54,823 nt of DNA from DAINRZ01 sp964634885 (GTDB taxonomy: Bacteria; Bacteroidota; Ignavibacteria; Kapaibacteriales; UBA2268): assembly GCA_964634885.1 (NCBI GenBank), contig CAZWLN010000029.1, positions 1 through 54,823 on the forward strand. Direction: 5' to 3'. Below are positions 50,730 through 54,823 of the stretch, in pieces. The translations under genes were made by a program, and so were the position numbers. The notes below the pieces were generated by a model. The model saw nothing but the letters and a program-made list of their open reading frames with translations, was not told the origin of the DNA and ran no database searches. How positions within the stretch are numbered: the stretch's first letter is position 1; every line of letters begins with the position of its first letter.

Positions 50730-51830
50730 TTAGACAAATTCATTTATTGAATTCTCAATTTCTTCGATGCTTGGCAGTTCGGATTTCAAGGCTTCAGGTA
50801 ATGATTTTACAAGCTGATATTCTGCAACCCCGATTGGACTTGTGAATCCGGACAGTGCATATTCTGCGATGACGTCGTTTTTTCCTTTGCACAGCAGAAT
50901 TCCAATTGTTTTGTTGTCTGATTGGGTTTTTAACAGGTCGTTTACTGCCGAAATATAGAAATTCAGTTTCCCGACAAATTCCGGGATAAAATCTGTAGCT
51001 TTCAATTCAAGGACTACATAGCATCTTAATGTAATGTGATAGAATAGAAGATCGATATAATAGTCCTGTCCACCGATTTCGAGATGGTACTGCCTGCCAA
51101 TGAAAGCAAATCCGCTTCCCAGTTCAAGCAGGAATTTTGTAATATGCAGGATTAACTGGTCTTCAATATTCTTTTCCTTGGCTTTACCTGTAATATTCAG
51201 AAAATCAAATATATATGGGTCTTTTAATATATTAATGGCAAAATCAGAATCGACTGGGGGGAGAGTAAGTGAGTAGTTAGTAATCTTTTTCTTTTTTACT
51301 TGTCTGGTGTACAGTCCGGATTCAACCTGTGCCAAAAGAATATTTCTGCTCCAGGCGTTTTCAATTGTTTGTTTAATATACCAGTATCGCTCTTCAGTTG
51401 CTTTAACCTTTTCCAATAAAGTAATATGATGGTACCATGATATTTGTGCAAGCGGCGTATGCATAAATAATTCTTCAATTTGTGCAAGAGGTTCTTGCAC
51501 TATTGAATAATCAGATATATGCTTTTGATTTTCAATTTTGGAGATGTATTCAACCGGATAGGTTACAGCAAATTTTCGCATATATTTAAGGTTTCGAACA
51601 GAAAAGCCTTTCAGATCCGGAAACTCATCTCTCAAATCAGCAGCAAGCCTTTCGATTATTTTAGCGCCCCAACCCTCTTGTTCTTGATTATTTATTATTG
51701 ACCTTCCTATCTGCCAGTAAAGAAAGAGTAACTGCCCGTTTGCACGAAGGATTGTTGATAGCTGAGTGTGCCTGATTCTATCCTTTATTTCAGTAAAGAA
51801 TTCTTTATACGATCTACCAATGTTCATCAT
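50730..51830 (-). CDS. DUF1016 / YhcG-family PD-(D/E)XK nuclease
   Basis: The 366-residue protein has an N-terminal DUF1016_N helical domain (about residues 5-170: LLFLYWQIGRSII, GWGAKIIERLAADLRDEFPD, GFSVRNLKYMRKF, and ISWYHHITLLEKV). The C-terminal nuclease-like domain (about 200-345) has FAFIGRQYHLEIGGQDYYID, VVLELKATDFIPEFVGKL and IGILLCKGKNDVIAEYAL. The GQDYYID...LELK pattern fits the PD-(D/E)XK catalytic core. Such genes are common accessory genes near restriction or defence loci, but none lies here. Its A+T content is higher than that of its neighbours, so recent acquisition is possible. A tandem ATGATG start lies just inside the longest frame. Confidence 0.9.
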   Translation of the reverse strand: MMNIGRSYKEFFTEIKDRIRHTQLSTILRANGQLLFLYWQIGRSIINNQEQEGWGAKIIERLAADLRDEFPDLKGFSVRNLKYMRKFAVTYPVEYISKIENQKHISDYSIVQEPLAQIEELFMHTPLAQISWYHHITLLEKVKATEERYWYIKQTIENAWSRNILLAQVESGLYTRQVKKKKITNYSLTLPPVDSDFAINILKDPYIFDFLNITGKAKEKNIEDQLILHITKFLLELGSGFAFIGRQYHLEIGGQDYYIDLLFYHITLRCYVVLELKATDFIPEFVGKLNFYISAVNDLLKTQSDNKTIGILLCKGKNDVIAEYALSGFTSPIGVAEYQLVKSLPEALKSELPSIEEIENSINEFV

Positions 51831-51862
51831 AGTTTTGTATATATTGAAAATATATATTTGAG

Positions 51863-52008
51863 ACTTCCTGCCCTGTCTCTGCAAATTATTCCTGATGGCG
51901 CTTGAAAAACTGTCCCTTCTCTCATGTTACATTTACACTACGAAAAACATATAAACAAACACAGACTTACGCTTGGTAACTTAGTTAATTAAAACGGAAT
52001 TTCAAAAT
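51863..52008 (+). repeat. 145-bp direct repeat, left copy
   Basis: ACTTCCT to TTCAAAAT matches the right copy with about 92% identity by eye, including TCCTGATGGCGCTTGAAAAA and ACGAAAAACATATAAAC. It starts about 33 bases upstream of the DUF1016 gene start. I see no gene within it. Confidence 0.9.
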
Positions 52009-52086
52009 CAGAAGCATCGATATTTTTTGAAGATTGTTTCGTACTTTACAAGACAAAGTTATATTATTGCCATTCGTTTGTATATA

Positions 52087-52163
52087 GCCATAGGAGTTCA
52101 ACATCTGTTGATAATACTGTATTGCAGACAGAGTCGGCACGAGGTAATGATATTGGATTAAAT
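52087..52163. repeat. Palindromic repeat family D, copy 2
   Basis: ATAGGAGTTCAACATCTGTT, then GATAATACTGTATTGCAGAC, AGAGTCGGCACGAGGTAATG and an AT-rich end match 47509-47585 base for base apart from scattered changes. This copy lacks the CAACCCC hairpins. Confidence 0.75.
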
Positions 52164-52245
52164 AATTTCTTCCTCACCAAGAAATAAATTTGAGTTGATA
52201 TTTACCCGTTTAATACCTATATTAGTATGTGAAAAATTAACACCA

Positions 52246-52298
52246 CTTGGGATAGAATCCCAAGTCCGACGCTCCTCAGAAGAGGGGCGTTTCTTTTT
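52246..52298 (+). terminator. Two hairpins, the second a strong intrinsic terminator
   Basis: CTTGGGAT/ATCCCAAG form an 8-bp stem with loop AGA. Five bases later ACGCTCCTC/GAGGGGCGT form a 9-bp stem (one wobble) with loop AGAA and run into TTCTTTTT. There is no protein gene upstream on this strand, so this may end a small RNA, or be another dispersed hairpin. Confidence 0.6.
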
Positions 52299-52339
52299 AC
52301 ATTGTAAGGTACATTACCACTTCCAAACTTTGACGTAGT

Positions 52340-52484
52340 ACTTCCTTTACTGTCTCTGCAAAATAATCCTGATGGCGCTTGAAAAACTGTTCCTGCTCTC
52401 ATGTTACATTTACAATACGAAAAACATATAAACTAACACAGTTTACGCTTGGTAACTTAATTAATTAAAACGGAATTTCAAAAT
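52340..52484 (+). repeat. 145-bp direct repeat, right copy
   Basis: This is the direct counterpart of 51863-52008, starting 477 bases further on. Differences are scattered single bases plus one 1-base indel, so this is an old duplication or an element with long direct ends, not an assembly error. Confidence 0.9.
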
Positions 52485-52542
52485 GTGGGGCCTCTGCTCA
52501 TCGAAGAATTTTTATGGGGCGCTTTTTGTGTGCAGTCCATAC

Positions 52543-52573
52543 AAAAACAGCCGGAAGGAAACCCTCCCGGCTG
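52543..52573 (-). terminator. Intrinsic terminator after the M3 peptidase gene
   Basis: On the minus strand CAGCCGGGAGG and CCTTCCGGCTG form an 11-bp stem (one wobble) with a 4-base loop, directly followed by TTTTT, 31 bases past the stop. Confidence 0.93.
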
Positions 52574-52603
52574 CAATCTAATCTGATCTTTAAATTACTA
52601 AGT

Positions 52604-54706
52604 CTATTTCAGGCCGCGTTTCTTCAGCAGCGGTTCAATAGACGGTTCTGCGCCGCGGAAGGCCTTGTACATTTTCATCGGGTCGTCGGTTTTGCCCTTG
52701 GAGAGTACATTGTTCCTGAAGGAATCTGCTGTTTTCTTGTCGAAGAGTCCATGTTCCCTGAAGGCCTGGAAGGCGTCAGTGTCGAGTACTGCAGCCCAGA
52801 TGTAGCTGTAATAGCCCGAGGAGTAGCCGCCGGAGAAAATGTGGTTGAAGTATGTGCTGCGGTAGCGGGAGATGATCTCGGGAATGAGGCCGATCTTCTT
52901 CATTTCCTTGTCTTCGAACTGGTTGATGTCGCCTTCAATGTTCTTTGTCTGGGTGTAGTAAGCCATGTCGAGAAGCGAGGCTGCCAGGTACTCTGTCGTA
53001 ACAAATCCCTGGTTGAACAGCGAGCTGTTCTTGATCTTCTTAACGAGGTCTTCGGGAATGACCTGTCCTGTTTTGTAGTGTTTTGCGTAGAGAGCGAGCA
53101 TTTCGGGTTCGAATACCCAGTTTTCCATCACCTGGGAGGGCAGTTCGACGAAGTCGCGGGATACGTTTGTGCCGGCGATGCTCCTGAATGTGCATTTCGA
53201 GAACATGCCGTGAAGGCCGTGTCCGAATTCATGGAAGAATGTTTCTACTTCGTCGGCAGTAAGAAGAGACGGAGTGTCGCCTGTGGGCTTTGTGAAGTTG
53301 CAAACGAGGCTGACGACAGGTGAAACGTTCTTGCCGTCGGGTGTCCTGTACTGCTCGCGGAAATTGGTCATCCAGGCGCCGCCGCGTTTGCTTTCGCGGG
53401 GGAAGAAGTCCATGTATAGGATGGCGAGGTGGGAGCCGTCAGCGTCGATCACTTCATAAGTTACAGCTTCTTTGTGGTATTTGGGTATGTCTATGCGTTC
53501 AACGAATTTGATGCCGTAGAGTTTGTTGGCAAGGGTGAAGATGCCGTCGCGTACGTTTTCAAGCTTGAAGTAGGGTTTCAGCGATTCTTCGTCGAGGTCA
53601 TATTTTTCTTTCCTGAGTTTCTCGGCGTAATAGCGCCAGTCCCAGGGTTCGAGTTTGAATTTGCCGCCTTCTTTGTCTATGAGTTTCTGGAGGTCGCCGG
53701 CGTCTTTCTTTGTTACTTCGAGGGCCGGTTTCCAGAGTTTCATGAGCAGTTCGTTTACTTTTTTCGGTGTTTTGGCCATATTTTCTTCGAGGACATAGTC
53801 GGCGTAGGTCTTGTAACCGAGAAGTTTCGCCCTTTCGAGCCTGAGGTTGGCAATCTTCCTGATGTTCTCTTTGTTGTCCAGTTCGTTGCCGTTGTTACCC
53901 CTCATCATGTATGCGCGCCAGATTTTCTCGCGGAGTGTACGGTTCGAGGCATACTGGAGGAAAGGCATTACGCTGGGGTTCTTGAGGGTGAATACCCATT
54001 TGCCGGTTTTTCCCGCTTTTGCAGCGTCGTCGGCTGCGGCGTCGATGATGCCCTGGGGAAGGCCTGCGAGGTCGTTTTTGTTGTCGATCAGGAGCTGGAA
54101 TTTATTGGTTTCCTTCAGGACGTTGTCTCCGAACTTGAGTGTAAGCAGCGACAGTTCTTCGTTGATCTTACGGAGTTGTTCCTTTTTCTTCTCGTCCAGG
54201 TTGGCGCCGCTGCGGACAAAATCTTTGTATGTTTCTTCGAGCAGGACTTTCTGTTCGGGTGTGAGCTTGAGTTTACTCTTCTGGCTGTAAACGTCCTTTA
54301 CTCTCTGGAAGAGTTTGACGTTCAGTGAGATGTTGTCGCTATGTTTTGAGAGCATAGGAGTAACATCTTCTGCAATGGCCTGGAATTCATCGTTAGTGAC
54401 GGTTTCGCTCAGGTTGAAGAAGATGGTGGAAATGGTATTAAGCAAGTCGCCGCTGTATTCCAGTGCTTCGATGGTGTTTTTGAAATTGGGTTTTTCGCTG
54501 TTGTTAACGATGGCGTCGATTTCCTTTTCGTTAACTTTTATAGCTTCTTCGAATGCCGGTTTGTAGTGTTCCATCTTGATCTTGTCGAAGGGCGGAACAT
54601 TGAAGGGCGTGTTGAAAGGCTGAAGGAGGGGGTTGTTGCCTCCGGCCGTGAGTACCGTACCTGTCATAGCTAATCCTATTATTACAAGTATAAACAAATT
54701 TTTCAT
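52604..54706 (-). CDS. Secreted M3-family oligopeptidase (Dcp / OpdA-like)
   Basis: The 700-residue zinc metallopeptidase has an N-terminal signal peptide (MKNLFILVIIGLAMTGTV) and the family zinc site ETFFHEFGHGLHGMF with a downstream Glu in SRDFVELPSQVMENW. The large N-terminal helical part and the C-terminal FSGGYSSGYYSYIWA are as in dipeptidyl carboxypeptidase and oligopeptidase A. It removes dipeptides or cuts short peptides in the periplasm. I used the ATG preceded by GAGGAA at good spacing; a TTG four codons upstream is less likely. Upstream lies a heptamer array like that at the left end. Confidence 0.95.
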   Translation of the reverse strand: MKNLFILVIIGLAMTGTVLTAGGNNPLLQPFNTPFNVPPFDKIKMEHYKPAFEEAIKVNEKEIDAIVNNSEKPNFKNTIEALEYSGDLLNTISTIFFNLSETVTNDEFQAIAEDVTPMLSKHSDNISLNVKLFQRVKDVYSQKSKLKLTPEQKVLLEETYKDFVRSGANLDEKKKEQLRKINEELSLLTLKFGDNVLKETNKFQLLIDNKNDLAGLPQGIIDAAADDAAKAGKTGKWVFTLKNPSVMPFLQYASNRTLREKIWRAYMMRGNNGNELDNKENIRKIANLRLERAKLLGYKTYADYVLEENMAKTPKKVNELLMKLWKPALEVTKKDAGDLQKLIDKEGGKFKLEPWDWRYYAEKLRKEKYDLDEESLKPYFKLENVRDGIFTLANKLYGIKFVERIDIPKYHKEAVTYEVIDADGSHLAILYMDFFPRESKRGGAWMTNFREQYRTPDGKNVSPVVSLVCNFTKPTGDTPSLLTADEVETFFHEFGHGLHGMFSKCTFRSIAGTNVSRDFVELPSQVMENWVFEPEMLALYAKHYKTGQVIPEDLVKKIKNSSLFNQGFVTTEYLAASLLDMAYYTQTKNIEGDINQFEDKEMKKIGLIPEIISRYRSTYFNHIFSGGYSSGYYSYIWAAVLDTDAFQAFREHGLFDKKTADSFRNNVLSKGKTDDPMKMYKAFRGAEPSIEPLLKKRGLK

Positions 54707-54790
54707 ATCATTCCTCAACTATATATTTAAAGAAAAAATTCAATATTATACGTGTAAAATTAAGAAAAGTTTCGGAGATAGAGTAATTAA

Positions 54791-54823
54791 AGTGGCTGGT
54801 GGCTGGTGGCTGGTGGCTGGTGG
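54791..54823. repeat. Heptamer array at the right end
   Basis: Four perfect GCTGGTG units preceded by AGTG run to the end of the window, the same repeat and strand as at the left end. It begins about 85 bases upstream of the M3 peptidase start and is presumably truncated by the window edge. Confidence 0.9.

Noticed and set aside
52217..52402. Minus-strand 61-codon frame across the terminator hairpins
   Set aside because: It translates the two hairpins and part of the direct repeat, has no ribosome-binding site, and hairpin structure explains the sequence.
1..54823. Circular element suggested by the same heptamer at both ends
   Set aside because: Joining the ends would break the 7-base phase by one, and the content is core chromosomal genes; repeat-caused assembly ends explain it better.

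Overview
The window looks like ordinary chromosomal sequence from a member of the Bacteroidota / Ignavibacteriota / Chlorobiota group; an Ignavibacteriota or Kapabacteria-like lineage is my best guess, from memory of those proteomes. Supporting signs are a secreted protein ending in a type IX secretion (T9SS) sorting domain, two PD40/OmpA envelope proteins, a PSP1 (RicT-like) protein beside holB, a fused E1 alpha-beta 2-oxoacid dehydrogenase, and three promoters that fit the Bacteroidota form TTTG-N19/20-TAnnTTTG (rpsT, rpmB, nusA). GC is close to half in genes and low between them. No plasmid, phage, transposase, CRISPR array or rRNA gene was seen. Both ends lie inside arrays of the same heptamer (GCTGGTG and variants), so the piece probably ends where an assembly broke in repeats.

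Layout. 1-2.6 kb: heptamer array, small membrane protein, rpsT followed closely by tRNA-Arg(ACG), an unknown protein, rpmB. 2.6-12.95 kb: a YdeI-like protein, then the minus-strand information-processing cluster nusA-infB-rbfA-truB-ribF-rpsO-pnp with its promoter, leader hairpin and terminators; rimP is absent from its usual place before nusA. 13-16.7 kb: a glutaryl-CoA-dehydrogenase-like gene, a chorismate mutase-DAHP synthase fusion and a membrane glycosyltransferase. 17-21.8 kb: a GAF receptor with a broken GGDEF motif, a T9SS cargo protein, a repeat block and gpmA. 22-31 kb: an exported Memo-AMMECR1 fusion, cca, a short-chain polyprenyl synthase, an AddB-like nuclease, dprA and a lipoprotein. 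31-36 kb: a GT9 heptosyltransferase, two tandem STAS proteins, a dense repeat block, an isolated nuoC and a membrane TPR protein. 36-43.5 kb: MscS channel, fused E1, holB-PSP1, SnoaL-like protein. 43.4-47.2 kb: two paralogous PD40/OmpA proteins separated by tandem composite repeats. 47.7-50.6 kb: ECF sigma factor, an anti-sigma-like protein that ends in an outer-membrane-barrel-like domain, and a lipoprotein. 50.7-54.8 kb: a DUF1016 nuclease, a pair of 145-bp direct repeats enclosing hairpins and a terminator, and a secreted M3 peptidase.

Most genes are housekeeping. The best candidates for something less ordinary are (i) the sigma / anti-sigma-barrel / lipoprotein unit, (ii) the exported Memo-AMMECR1 lipoprotein, (iii) a modular dispersed repeat family recurring in both orientations at about 20.9, 33.3-33.5 and 45.2-45.6 kb, and (iv) the 622-bp structure bounded by 145-bp direct repeats at 51.86-52.48 kb. 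Intergenic stretches over 300 bases are mostly repeats; 1088-1480, 16658-17006 and 44965-45160 hold little beyond promoters and weak remnants. All homology statements come from reading the sequence, not from database searches.
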